The translations under genes were made by a program, and so were the position numbers. Of a stretch of 64,000 nt of DNA, positions 38,516 through 47,348 are shown piece by piece (the first letter of the stretch is position 1; each line of letters opens with the position of its first letter). The notes beneath the pieces are model-generated. The model saw only the letters and a list, made by a program, of their open reading frames with translations. It was not told the origin of the DNA and ran no database searches. Origin of the DNA: an uncultured Lachnospiraceae bacterium (GTDB lineage: Bacteria; Bacillota; Clostridia; Lachnospirales; Lachnospiraceae); assembly GCA_910586715.1 (NCBI GenBank), contig CAJUJG010000012.1, forward strand, positions 12,612 to 76,611, given 5' to 3'.

Positions 38516-38839
38516 TTATATCACATCGCACATTTCATATAATATTTTTAATATGTCCTGTATCCTGCTGGTCTGCTTAGGTTCCAATTTCTCCAGCATA
38601 CAAATAATTTTTTCGTTACCGCGGCTGTCTATATCCTCCCCAAGCATAATGTAATCACTGCTTACAGACAGCGCATTGGATATTTTATACAAGGTTTTTG
38701 CCGAAAAACCTTTTTTGCCTTTTTCTATTTCATATAAAAATTTTGCCGAAATATTTATTTTTTCCGCCAAATTTTCTCTAGTGTACTTATGAATTTCCCT
38801 CAGTTCTCTGATTCTTTCTCCTATTTCTTTATTCAACAT
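38516..38839 (-). CDS. XRE-family transcriptional regulator
   Basis: 107 aa from the ATG at 38839 (MLNKEIGERIREL), which has GGAGGGAT upstream; the frame extends to 38869. The N-terminal helix-turn-helix reads 'YTRENLAEKINISAKFLYEIEKG' followed by 'FSAKTLYKISNALSVSSDYIM'. The C-terminal ~35 residues are helical. It is divergent from agrB with a 292-base gap, so it may control the agr operon. The gene and its surroundings are notably AT-rich compared with the sequence before 38.2 kb. Confidence 0.88.
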   Translation of the reverse strand: MLNKEIGERIRELREIHKYTRENLAEKINISAKFLYEIEKGKKGFSAKTLYKISNALSVSSDYIMLGEDIDSRGNEKIICMLEKLEPKQTSRIQDILKILYEMCDVI

Positions 38840-39131
38840 TTTATCCCTCCAAGCATATAAATTCTGCATCTTATCAGCATAAGCAAGAATTTATTATTTA
38901 ATCTTGTAAAATAATTATAATTCGAAATTTGTCATATTTTTTATATTTTGCCAAATACTCAAATTTATTAAATGAATTTAAAATAACGAACCAAATATCA
39001 AAAATCAATCCAAAATATAAACTCACTATTTTACTATTCAGCCTTAAAATAACTGCATTTGGTCAAAAACCGACTAATTACTGTCATATCAAGTATCATA
39101 TTATGCAGAATAAGATTGGAGGAATCACTTA
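38840..39131 (+). promoter_or_regulatory. Regulatory region upstream of agrBD
   Basis: This AT-rich gap between the divergent XRE gene and agrB has a TATTAT at 39099-39104 but no good -35, as expected if activation is needed. Two ACTATT boxes (39025-39030 and 39033-39038) fit half of the LytTR aCnRTT pattern, but their 8-base period is not the usual 21-22. Operator assignment is therefore tentative. Confidence 0.3.
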
Positions 39132-39686
39132 ATGAACATCAAACAGCATCTTAAAGAAAAATATCAATTGAGTAATTATCAGCTCGCTCAAATAGAATTT
39201 TTCTTCAAGAATCTTTTATCTGAATTGAGCAAAATGCTCATTATGGGGATATTGTTCCATAGACATTTAAAAATATACTTTTTTTTATTATTTATGATGT
39301 GCTTACTGAGAAGTGTTTCTGGCGGAATCCATTTTTATACTTACAAAAGCTGTTTAATTGCATCCACAGTATATATGGGAACCGTAATTACAGTACTTCC
39401 CCACATAACGATTCCCCGGTTTGTACAGTTATTTTTACTTCTTGCATGTATTTTTATATGTTATTCAACTGCTCCCGTATTATCCAAATACCGAACGCAG
39501 TTTTCTGAGAAAAGCCTGTATTATTGCCGTAATATTACCTGCCTCATAATATTTATATATACTTTATTGATGTATATAATCCCTGAGAATCCTTATACCA
39601 TAGCAGGATTTTGGATGATTATATTACATTCGCTTCAATTGATTGTTGCGAAAATACAAAAGAAAGGAGAATATGCAGAATGTTAG
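39132..39686 (+). CDS. agrB: AgrB-type peptide-processing membrane endopeptidase
   Basis: 184 aa with five to six transmembrane helices. The AgrB signature 'LLRSVSGGIHFYTYKSC' is present: the catalytic His and Cys are seven residues apart, as in S. aureus AgrB His77/Cys84, and the 'R..SGG.H' block is intact. AgrB cleaves the AgrD propeptide after the signal core and closes the (thio)lactone ring. GGAGG lies upstream of the ATG. It overlaps agrD by seven bases. Since the partner AgrD has serine in place of cysteine, this AgrB is expected to form an ester rather than a thioester. Confidence 0.93.
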   Translation: MNIKQHLKEKYQLSNYQLAQIEFFFKNLLSELSKMLIMGILFHRHLKIYFFLLFMMCLLRSVSGGIHFYTYKSCLIASTVYMGTVITVLPHITIPRFVQLFLLLACIFICYSTAPVLSKYRTQFSEKSLYYCRNITCLIIFIYTLLMYIIPENPYTIAGFWMIILHSLQLIVAKIQKKGEYAEC

Positions 39687-39796
39687 CACGGTTATTGAGC
39701 GGAATAGCTACATATTCATGGGTTATCGAGACTTCGATTCCCAGTATCATTTTATTAGGGGAATATCCTTATCCCTCTAAAGAAGATTACGAATAG
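39680..39796 (+). CDS. agrD: AgrD-like autoinducing-peptide precursor with serine in place of cysteine
   Basis: 38 aa, ATG at 39680 inside the end of agrB, with AAAGGAG nine bases upstream. Residues 1-17 form the amphipathic leader (MLARLLSGIATYSWVIE). The core is followed by an acidic tail 'GEYPYPSKEDYE'. Aligned with known AgrD, the segment S22-I-I-L-L26 then G-E-Y-P-Y-P corresponds to C-D-F-I-M then D-E-V-E-V-P of S. aureus and to C-F-M-F-V then Y-E-P-K-S-P of Listeria. The five-residue ring, the Glu and the Pro all match. The protein contains no Cys, so the ring should be a lactone through Ser22, as known for Enterococcus GBAP. Cleavage is predicted after Leu26. The N-terminal end of the mature peptide is uncertain. 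Confidence 0.85.
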   Translation: MLARLLSGIATYSWVIETSIPSIILLGEYPYPSKEDYE

Positions 39797-39814
39797 CAGA
39801 AGAACGAATAAACT

Positions 39815-39850
39815 GAAAAAGCGGGTAATTTACATCTTATCCGCTTTTTT
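39815..39850. terminator. Bidirectional terminator between agrBD and agrCA
   Basis: AAAAAGCGGGTAA pairs with TTATCCGCTTTTTT across an 8-base loop, with A-tracts on one side and T-tracts on the other. It lies in the convergent gap and overlaps the last codons of agrC. Confidence 0.85.
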
Positions 39851-41089
39851 AATTCCTATTGAAAATTCAATCCAATTTTCTCCTTCCCATACAGCATTTC
39901 TACATGCAAGATCTACATTGCATTCCTTACACAATTTTTTAATATAATACAGCCCGAGTCCCCGTTCGTTGCCTTTCCCGCTGTTTCCAAGCAAAAACCA
40001 TGATTCTATTTCCGCATAGCTTACATGCGGATAAGGATTTAAAACTTTAAACCAGTAATAATTTTCCTCCTCATGAAACAGAAACCTCATTCGTTTATTT
40101 TCCATTATGTCAGCCTGCGCTTCTGCCGCGTTATCAATTAATATGCCAAGCATTTCAATAAGATGGTAAACCGCAATTACATCGTCTGCAAAACATCCCC
40201 GCGCCTCATATATTGTAATTACGCCGTAATTTTCTATTTCACAAAATTTACGGTATAAAAAACCTGATACAACACGGTTGCCTAAGAATAGAAGTTTATT
40301 GTATTTATTTGCTTCACACATCGCGTTATAATAATCTTCCTGCTCTTTCTCCAACTCTTTTGGCAGTTTCATTGACTGTAACGCTGTTATATGATTCTTA
40401 AAGCCATGCTCGCGCAGCCTTACAGCTGTCAGAAGATCATCATATTCTTCCTGCATACTTTTCGTTACAGACAATTCATTTTTTACATGTTCTTTCTCTT
40501 CCTTTACCGCATCCCATTTATTAAGCAGCATGACCAAAGCTACAGCCATAGGCACTGCAAACACAAACGATGTAACATTCAACTGTTTTTCAAATTTTCC
40601 CTCAATCACTATCATTAACACCATGATTATGACTATGCAGAACACCGCGTTTATAAATTTGTCCCTTTTCCTAAACATCATCCGCAGTTTATGCAGCTTA
40701 ATTACAGGCAGAAGCCCTAGGACACTTACGGTCTGCAGCAGACCTGCGGTCAGCATTCTTAACTCCTGATTTTTCGGGAAAATCAAACTGGCAAGTATAA
40801 CAAATGCAAACTGCAGCATGGTCAGCACAATCAGCATTAACAAGACACTATTTATCGAGCCGACAAGCGAATCCTGAAACTTACGAATACAGTAAACTAC
40901 AATAAACACATAGATGCACATTGTAAACAGATTATTCAGTCCAAAATAAACAACCGCTTCCGTTACTCCCAAGGACAGTAAACAGAGCGCAATCGTTTCC
41001 ATGTCAAGCTTTACCTTTTTATCATATATTCCGTGAATGCACAATATTATGGCAAAAACCTCCAGCAGCAATGTCACACGACGAAGCAT
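39830..41089 (-). CDS. agrC: AgrC-like sensor histidine kinase (GHKL type)
   Basis: 419 aa. Six to seven transmembrane helices occupy residues ~5-195. A coiled coil leads to the phosphoacceptor block 'RLREHGFKNHITALQSM' (His near 239). The ATPase domain has 'GILIDNAAEAQ' (N box) and 'SGKGNERGLGLYYIKKLC' (G box), the pattern of the HPK10 peptide-sensing kinases. It is transcribed towards agrBD rather than with it, which differs from the classical agrBDCA operon. AAGGAGA lies 11 bases before the ATG. It should detect the peptide made by AgrB/AgrD. Confidence 0.9.
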   Translation of the reverse strand: MLRRVTLLLEVFAIILCIHGIYDKKVKLDMETIALCLLSLGVTEAVVYFGLNNLFTMCIYVFIVVYCIRKFQDSLVGSINSVLLMLIVLTMLQFAFVILASLIFPKNQELRMLTAGLLQTVSVLGLLPVIKLHKLRMMFRKRDKFINAVFCIVIIMVLMIVIEGKFEKQLNVTSFVFAVPMAVALVMLLNKWDAVKEEKEHVKNELSVTKSMQEEYDDLLTAVRLREHGFKNHITALQSMKLPKELEKEQEDYYNAMCEANKYNKLLFLGNRVVSGFLYRKFCEIENYGVITIYEARGCFADDVIAVYHLIEMLGILIDNAAEAQADIMENKRMRFLFHEEENYYWFKVLNPYPHVSYAEIESWFLLGNSGKGNERGLGLYYIKKLCKECNVDLACRNAVWEGENWIEFSIGIKKADKM

Positions 41090-41154
41090 TTACGCAAAAT
41101 CTCCTTATCCTATATTTGCTGCCTAACTCATCCCGGCAAATTTCTATTACCGGC

Positions 41155-41883
41155 TCAAATAATATTTTCGGCAGCCTCTTTGATATTCTTTTTAAACCGT
41201 ATACCAATATCTACGTATCCATGCCCATCTTTTAATTGGATTCTTCTGTTAGGAATGTCTATATTCTGAATAAATCTCTTATTTATAACCGCGCTTCGGC
41301 TGCACTGGATAAAATCGCCGCTGTCTATATCATCCAACAGCTTTTTTAACGTAATGTATGGAATATTTAAGGTATCGCCTTGCCTCGTATGTATATGGAT
41401 AATATGCTTAACACTTTCCGCATATATGACATCTTCCCGTTCAACAGCTAAAATAATGCCATCTTTTCTAAAATATAATGTTTTTGCCCTATTACATATT
41501 TCCGGGAACCGCAGACATTGCTCCACTAGCTGCTTCAATTGGTCATCATCAAAAGGCTTTTCTATAAATCTGTAACAATGTAACTTTTCATAAGTATACA
41601 ATTTAGCATCTTCCAATGACGTAACAAAAATTATGGGTACAAATCTATAATGATTAACTTTTCTTATGTTTTCTACAAAATTCAATCCCGACACATCCCC
41701 CGGTTTACTATCTAATATAATATCGATAATAAACAAGTCAATTAATTTTTCACTCGCACACTGGTATGCGTCTTTCACATTGTCAAATGGATACACAGTT
41801 ACTTTTGCGTCAATTTCCTGAACAATATCTGCAAGATGAATTAATATCAACCGGTTATCTTCTAAAACAAGTACTTTTTTCAT
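41155..41883 (-). CDS. agrA: AgrA-like LytTR-family response regulator
   Basis: 242 aa. The receiver domain has 'LVLEDNRLI', phosphoacceptor Asp in 'LFIIDIILDSKPGDVSG' and 'FIEKPFDDDQL'. The C-terminal LytTR DNA-binding domain (~140-238) shows 'VIYAESVKHIIHIHT', 'IPYITLKKLLDDID', 'FIQCSRSAVINKRFIQNID' and 'IQLKDGHGYVDIGIRFKKNI'. The gene lies upstream of agrC on the same strand (65-base gap), so order is agrA-agrC, and just after the second regulator at 41904. Likely targets are agrBD and unknown distant genes. Confidence 0.92.
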   Translation of the reverse strand: MKKVLVLEDNRLILIHLADIVQEIDAKVTVYPFDNVKDAYQCASEKLIDLFIIDIILDSKPGDVSGLNFVENIRKVNHYRFVPIIFVTSLEDAKLYTYEKLHCYRFIEKPFDDDQLKQLVEQCLRFPEICNRAKTLYFRKDGIILAVEREDVIYAESVKHIIHIHTRQGDTLNIPYITLKKLLDDIDSGDFIQCSRSAVINKRFIQNIDIPNRRIQLKDGHGYVDIGIRFKKNIKEAAENII

Positions 41884-41903
41884 ATTACTCTGATCACCAT
41901 TAT

Positions 41904-42578
41904 TTACTTTATTTTATGAATATTTTTTAGAATATTCAATATACTTTCCCTGTAATCGATATCAATTGCATCCAAAATTGTGGCAATTTCACTTATCATA
42001 CCAGCTTTATCTTCCAAGAGAACTGTCGGCGGAATATAAAACAAATCATATAATCGCCAAAGCAGCTCGCTGTCCGGCAAGCATCTGCCTTTCTCTAAAT
42101 CCCGAAATTTTTTAATATCAACTCCCATTTCCTCTGCCATTTTCTTTTGTCTGCAATTCATGGTATGTCTTAATATGAGAAAAATATTTTTAGAATTATC
42201 ATTTTGCATAATCAATGGAACATAACTGATTCTTTTTAAAATACTTTTCAATTGTTTTGATGTATCTTTTTTATGATAGTAAAGTATAACTGCATAGATC
42301 ACATTTAAATAACCGCTTAATTCCGAATAATTACAGCTATATAAAAAATCTATACATTGATTATTGCTTACTCTTCCCGTAAAAATATAATAGACATCAA
42401 TTGGCGAGGCACACAGGTATTTTAATTCATTAAAACTCAAACGCCGTAATGCAAGTTCAACTTTACTATAATTACTTTGTGTCATATGTGTGATCTGTGC
42501 CATTTCATTTTGCGATAAAGATTTACTGGAACGTTGTTCTTTTAATCTCACTAATACGTTATTGTAACTTAAACCCAT
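41904..42578 (-). CDS. Regulator with two XRE-type helix-turn-helix domains
   Basis: 224 aa. The N-terminal HTH (residues ~8-60) contains 'KSLSQNEMAQITHMTQSNYSKVE'-like sequence split over helices 2-3. A second HTH-like segment occurs near residues 135-185 ('CRQKKMAEEMGVDIKKFRDLEKG', also split). Between them is a helical linker. This two-HTH build is less common than single-domain XRE proteins. It lies 20 bases upstream of agrA on the same strand, so the three genes probably form one operon and this protein is a likely additional agr regulator. Confidence 0.8.
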   Translation of the reverse strand: MGLSYNNVLVRLKEQRSSKSLSQNEMAQITHMTQSNYSKVELALRRLSFNELKYLCASPIDVYYIFTGRVSNNQCIDFLYSCNYSELSGYLNVIYAVILYYHKKDTSKQLKSILKRISYVPLIMQNDNSKNIFLILRHTMNCRQKKMAEEMGVDIKKFRDLEKGRCLPDSELLWRLYDLFYIPPTVLLEDKAGMISEIATILDAIDIDYRESILNILKNIHKIK

Positions 42579-42660
42579 AGGTAGACTTCCTTTGTACTGT
42601 AATTCATTTACCTATTTTAAGTCAATTTTAATATCTATTATACACCGATTTAGAACTATT

Positions 42661-43977
42661 CTATGAAAATTCGTTTTCACACATTTTTTCTGCCTGTTCG
42701 ATAATTAAATCTACTGCATTCGCCTGCTTATCTGGCGGATACTTATATTTTCTAAGCAGCCTTTTTACAGTAATTCTCATCTGTGCCCTGACACTCTCTC
42801 GAACATCCCAGTCAACCTTAATGTTATTCTTAATGCTTATTGTAAGCTCTCTTGCAATTTGTTTCAGAACATCATTCCCATAAAATTCCCTGGCAGACTC
42901 ATTGGAAGATATTGCATCATAAAATGCCAATTCATCGTCTGATAATCCAAGTTTTTCGCCTCTTTTATGAAGTTCATTCATATCTTTAGCCATATCAACC
43001 AACGCCCTAATAATTTCCACGGTCTCCAATGAACGTTTTTCGTATTGAATAACTGAGGCTTCCAGCATTTCTGAAAACTTCTTTGCCTGAACTACGTTCT
43101 TTTTAGCAATTGCCTGAATCCTGCCATGAAGCAAACGCTGTAGAAGTTCCAACGCCAAATTTTTTTGCGGTAATCCTTCTACTTCTTCAAGAAATTCATC
43201 AGACAAAACGGATATATCCGTTTTATTTAATCCAACCGCAGAAAGTATATCCACTACTTCTTCGGAAATAACCGATTTAGACACCAATTGTCCTATTTGG
43301 TATTCTAATTGGTCCTTTGTTTTTTTCTGCCTGTCCTTTGGCAATATCTTTATAATACCTGATTTAACCGCTTTAAAAAAGCTAATCTCTACATTGATCG
43401 CTTGAGCCTGTTTTGAGGTTGAGCATAATGCATATGCCTTACTGATTTCCACAATCAAATTAAGGAATTCTTTTTTCTCGCCTCTTGGTTTACCCAAAAC
43501 AAAATCCACACCAGAAACAATAGCAGCCATTCGTTCACCCGCAGATCCGTCTATATAAGAAGAGTAGTCCAATCCGTGCAATATCCCTTGTATCTGCTCG
43601 TACTTTTCAAGCATGAGGTCTATTGCAACCTGTGGGTCAATGCCTGTCGTGTTTCGGTCAGAAGATGTATATTGTGCTAATGCGCTTCTTAAATTATCCG
43701 CAATACCAATATAATCTACAACCAAACCGCCTGGCTTATCTTTAAACACACGGTTAACCCGTGCAATGGCCTGCATAAGATTATGCCCGCTCATCGGCTT
43801 ATCAATATACATCGTATGAAGACAGGGGACATCAAATCCTGTTAACCACATATCGCAAACAATAACAATTTGTAATTCGTCTTCCACATCTTTCATTCTC
43901 TTTGCAAGCAGCCTTTTCTGCGATATAGTGGTTGCATGCGGTTGAAATTCAGGTGGATCAGATGCCGCGGAAGTCAT
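42661..43977 (-). pseudogene. hsdR: Type I restriction endonuclease HsdR, C-terminal remnant
   Basis: 438 residues corresponding only to the C-terminal part of a ~1000-residue HsdR. It opens at 'TSAASDPPEFQPH', then helicase motifs V-VI 'IVCDMWLTGFDVPCLHTMYIDKPM' (split) and 'NLMQAIARVNRVFKDKPGG', followed by the helical C-terminal domain. The PD-(D/E)xK nuclease and helicase motifs I-IV are missing. In-frame HsdR-like codons continue a little upstream of the ATG ('YSKTEVI') inside the end of the hsdM fragment, so the ATG is not the original start. The protein cannot cleave DNA as a normal HsdR. Confidence 0.85.
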
Positions 43978-45206
43978 AATAACTTCTGTCTTTGAGTACG
44001 GCTGTCCTCATAAGGTTCTGTTTCCATATTTCTGGCATCAATAAACAAAATTTCTCCTTGACGATCACGGTATCCGTTTTTTAGCTTATTGCGCGCTATA
44101 AACCATAAACAAACCGGAATCGATGTTGTTGAAAACATTCCACCCGGCAAAGTAACAATACAGTCAATCTTATCATCTTCAATTAAGTTCTTGCGAATAT
44201 TGTATTCGCTGATTGTTGAAGATGAAAGAGAACCGTTTGCCAGCACAAAACCTGCCGTTCCGCTTGGCGCCAGATGATAAAGCATATGTAAAATCCATGC
44301 ATAATTGGCATTACCCGTTGGCGGTATCCCATATTTACTCCATCTTGGATCATCTATTAAACGTTCTCCGCCCCAATCACTGATATTAAAAGGCGGGTTT
44401 GCCATAATATAATCCGCCTTTAAACTTTTATGCTGATCGTTGTGGAACGAATCTGCATTTTGTTGTCCGAGATTTGCTTCAATTCCACGGATTGCAAGAT
44501 TCATTTTGCACAGTTTCCAAGTATTATAATTGGATTCCTGACCATAAATGGCTAATTGACCATCCATTCGTCCTTCTCTGTCCTCTACAAAACGCTCGCT
44601 CTGTACAAACATACCGCCAGAACCGCAGCAAGGATCATAAACACGTCCATCATGAGGTTCAATCATAGCCACAATCAACTCAACTATACTGCGTGGAGTA
44701 TAGAATTCTCCGCCCAGTTTTCCTTCAGCACGGGCAAACTTTCCAAGAAAATATTCATATACGGAGCCTAATGTATCTTTGCTTTTGTCATTTCCAATTT
44801 CAAGCCCAGATAACAAATCTACCAGCTCGCCCAAAGAATGTTTATCTAAAGAAGCTCTTGCAAAATCTTTAGGAAGTACACCGCGCAAAGAAGAGTTTTC
44901 TTTTTCAATCACATACATGGAATTGTCAATAACCTGACCAATTGTCGGATCCTTGGCTTTGCTTTTAATCACTTCCCAGCGTGCCTCCTGCGGTACCCAA
45001 AATACATTTTTAGCAAGATACTCATCTCTGTCTTCCGGATCTGCATATTCATCCTGAGAAATTTCCCGATAAGCCCGTTCAAAGCTGTCAGAAATATATT
45101 TTAAAAATATAAGCCCAAGGCATACATGCTTATACTCTGCCGAATCCATATTATTACGGAGTTTATCCGCCATTAACCATAAGTCTTCTTTTCTTAACTC
45201 AGCCAT
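43974..45206 (-). pseudogene. hsdM: Type I methyltransferase HsdM, C-terminally truncated
   Basis: 410 residues of a protein usually ~500. The N-terminal helical domain '[29 protein letters not shown]' (split) and the methyltransferase motifs are intact: '[11 protein letters not shown]' for S-adenosylmethionine and '[12 protein letters not shown]' for the target adenine. After '[11 protein letters not shown]' the sequence leaves the HsdM consensus and stops at TGA, overlapping the HsdR fragment by four bases. No hsdS lies between. A single deletion that removed the hsdM 3' end, hsdS and the hsdR 5' part explains this. Without HsdS specificity, methylation of a defined site is unlikely. Confidence 0.85.
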
Positions 45207-45374
45207 TATGCTCCCCCATCATTTTATATATTTGATTTAAGACCTTTCCTTATTGAGTATTATATCGGTATTACTATAATAATGTATCACATAAATCCCT
45301 TGTCCTGCACGTTAAAACACCTTACCCATTATTTAATTGATTATATCATTTTTATGCACCATTTACCACTATAA

Positions 45375-45417
45375 AAAGCCTGTTTCCATTCCGCTGCTTG
45401 GAATAAAAACAGGCTTT
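45375..45417. terminator. Strong hairpin terminator
   Basis: AAAGCCTGTTT (45375-45385) pairs with AAACAGGCTTT (45407-45417), with an inner ATTCC/GGAAT stem. Confidence 0.75.
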
Positions 45418-45565
45418 CTGCATATTAACGTATCATGCACGTCTCCTCTCCGCACGGTTCCGTCGTAGGATACTGTCACGTCAGGCGTAACCTGATCGCC
45501 CAAATATACGGCTTCCTCAATCTGTACCGACAGTTCTTAATTCTATTTAACCTTATATTAAATTA

Positions 45566-45590
45566 AAAGGTGTCCCAAATGAACACCTTT
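45566..45590 (-). terminator. Hairpin downstream of the two-component/ABC operon
   Basis: AAAGGTGT (45566-45573) pairs with ACACCTTT (45583-45590) about 65 bases after the permease stop; read on the minus strand it runs into TTAATTTAA. Confidence 0.7.
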
Positions 45591-45655
45591 CTTACGCAGT
45601 ATTTCACAATTTCTCGCTGTTACTACTCTCTCCGTTCCAATAGCCTTTCGCCGCC

Positions 45656-46345
45656 CTACGGCAAATCCCGTACTTCCACACGGTGCAGAGACAAAAATAC
45701 CGCCCATGCCGCAATCACAAGCAGCATTCCATAAAACGCCAAATTATTTACCAGCGTCGCTGAGCCAATATTTCCCTGCGTCAGAAACGTAATCACCACC
45801 GCCGTCACAATCGCCGCCTTGGACGATTTCATCAGCAGCCCAATCGGCAGCGCAATGTAACTGATACTCACCATCGCAGCCGAACCAAGAAGCATATCCA
45901 GCCAAAAAGACGGTGCATCAAACGCAATTCCTGCTGCGGATATTCCGAGAAACGGTCTTGCCAAAAGCATCATTCCAAATGTAAATGCCTTGCTTATCAC
46001 CATCGCCGCAACATTGAACAGCCATACGGCAGCCATTTTTGATATTAAAATCTTTTTCCGGCTAATCGGGTACGAAAACATTAAATGCATCGTCCTTTTT
46101 TCATAAGCGCCCACAATAAAGGACGCCAGCATCACTCCCGTAAAAATGATATACGCCATATTCATAAAAAGGTCCACAGAGGCATTTATCATGTCCGTTC
46201 CATACGCCTCCACCGTTTCCATCGTCTCAAGCTCCCCCGCCATCGCAGTAAGCATCAGCGAAAGAATTACCGTCATAATTACCGCGTTTCGAATATACGT
46301 TCCTACCCTATTTTTCTTCCATTCCAAACGAATTAATTTTAGCAT
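45656..46345 (-). CDS. ABC-2-type transporter permease
   Basis: 229 aa with about six transmembrane helices. 'YEKRTMHLMFSYPISRKKILISKM' (split) is the typical cytoplasmic loop of ABC-2 permeases in the bacitracin/lantibiotic-immunity group. It overlaps the ATPase gene by seven bases. With the upstream kinase and regulator the operon order is regulator-kinase-ATPase-permease, a common arrangement for self-protection against membrane-active peptides. Substrate not known. Confidence 0.88.
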   Translation of the reverse strand: MLKLIRLEWKKNRVGTYIRNAVIMTVILSLMLTAMAGELETMETVEAYGTDMINASVDLFMNMAYIIFTGVMLASFIVGAYEKRTMHLMFSYPISRKKILISKMAAVWLFNVAAMVISKAFTFGMMLLARPFLGISAAGIAFDAPSFWLDMLLGSAAMVSISYIALPIGLLMKSSKAAIVTAVVITFLTQGNIGSATLVNNLAFYGMLLVIAAWAVFLSLHRVEVRDLP

Positions 46346-47259
46346 AATTGTCCCTCCTGTGTCAGTTTTAGAAAATAATCCTCCAGGCTTTCCGATTTCC
46401 TTCCGATTGCCGAAAGCCCGACATCATTCAAAGCCAGCGCCTTTGACAGCTCATCCGTCGTAACCCTGCCGTCATAAACACGGATACGGTTCCCGTCAAA
46501 TACCTTGAAATTATGCAAATGCAGCTGCTCCGCCAACACATAAGCTGCCTTCGTAAGATCCGCCGCCGCAATCTCAATATACTCCGTGTTCTGCTCGGAA
46601 ATCTCCTTCATGGAAATCTCTTTCTGCATAACGCCATGATGAATCACGCCAATCGTTTCCGCAATACTCTCCACCTCCGAAAGCATATGACTGGAAATTA
46701 TAATTGTCATTCCATATTCCACACACAGTCTTTGGAACAAATCCCTAAGCTGCTTCATCCCCGCAGGGTCCAACCCATTTGTCGGCTCGTCCAGAACCAA
46801 AAGCTCCGGACGGCATAAAATCGCGCGCGCAATTCCCAACCGCTGTTTCATGCCCAATGAGTAATTTTTCACCGCCTTTTCGGCAGCATCCGTCAATCCC
46901 AACATCGCAAGCGCATTCTCAACACTCTCGGGCATATAATACCCCATATATTCACAGTGGAGCTGCAAATTCTCCCGCCCGCTCATATGCTCATAAAAAC
47001 ACGGGAACTCAATAATACTGCCTATCCGTTTCAGCACCTTATAAGAAGTCGGCGTAAGCGCCTCCCCAAACAGCTCCACCGTGCCCGATGTCGGTTTCCA
47101 CAGGTTCGTAATCATCTTCATGACCGTCGTCTTACCAGCGCCATTTGGACCCAAAAATCCATAGATTTCCCCTTTTTTGACATGAATGTCAACGTTTTTT
47201 ACCAAGTCCTTTTTGTCAATGGTTTTCGTTAATTGATGTGTCTGTAAAATATTCTGCAT
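46339..47259 (-). CDS. ABC transporter ATP-binding protein (BcrA/lantibiotic-immunity type)
   Basis: 306 aa. Walker A 'GPNGAGKTTVMKMI', Q-loop 'IIEFPCFYEHMSGREN', signature 'YSLGMKQRLGIARAIL', Walker B 'LLVLDEPTNGLDPAG' and H-loop 'ISSHMLSEVES' are all present. The extended C-terminal ~80 residues and the 'SLGMKQR' signature are typical of the BcrA/NatA/LanF group that exports peptides or drugs with an ABC-2 permease. GGAGGAAGAAAC lies before the ATG. The partner permease overlaps its end. Confidence 0.92.
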   Translation of the reverse strand: MQNILQTHQLTKTIDKKDLVKNVDIHVKKGEIYGFLGPNGAGKTTVMKMITNLWKPTSGTVELFGEALTPTSYKVLKRIGSIIEFPCFYEHMSGRENLQLHCEYMGYYMPESVENALAMLGLTDAAEKAVKNYSLGMKQRLGIARAILCRPELLVLDEPTNGLDPAGMKQLRDLFQRLCVEYGMTIIISSHMLSEVESIAETIGVIHHGVMQKEISMKEISEQNTEYIEIAAADLTKAAYVLAEQLHLHNFKVFDGNRIRVYDGRVTTDELSKALALNDVGLSAIGRKSESLEDYFLKLTQEGQLC

Positions 47260-47348
47260 CGTTTCTTCCTCCTTTTAAAACCATTATAACGATGCCGTTT
47301 TTCAAAACTCTTGCCAAATTCTTACGAATTTCTTTCGTTGCGCAATTT

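Larger units (their letters stand above)
45207..45655. other. Intergenic region with two hairpins and a possible gene remnant
   Basis: Two terminators lie here (45375-45417 and 45566-45590). Between them, the minus-strand frame at about 45537-45438 reads 'EAVYLGDQVTPDVTVSYDGT', which resembles bacterial Ig-like cell-surface repeats but lacks a start. It may be the decayed end of a surface protein. The 45207-45370 part holds the hsdM upstream sequence with no clear promoter. Confidence 0.4.

Noticed and set aside
43974..45206. Functional type I restriction-modification system
   Set aside because: hsdS and most of hsdR are missing and hsdM is cut short, so restriction is not possible from this locus.
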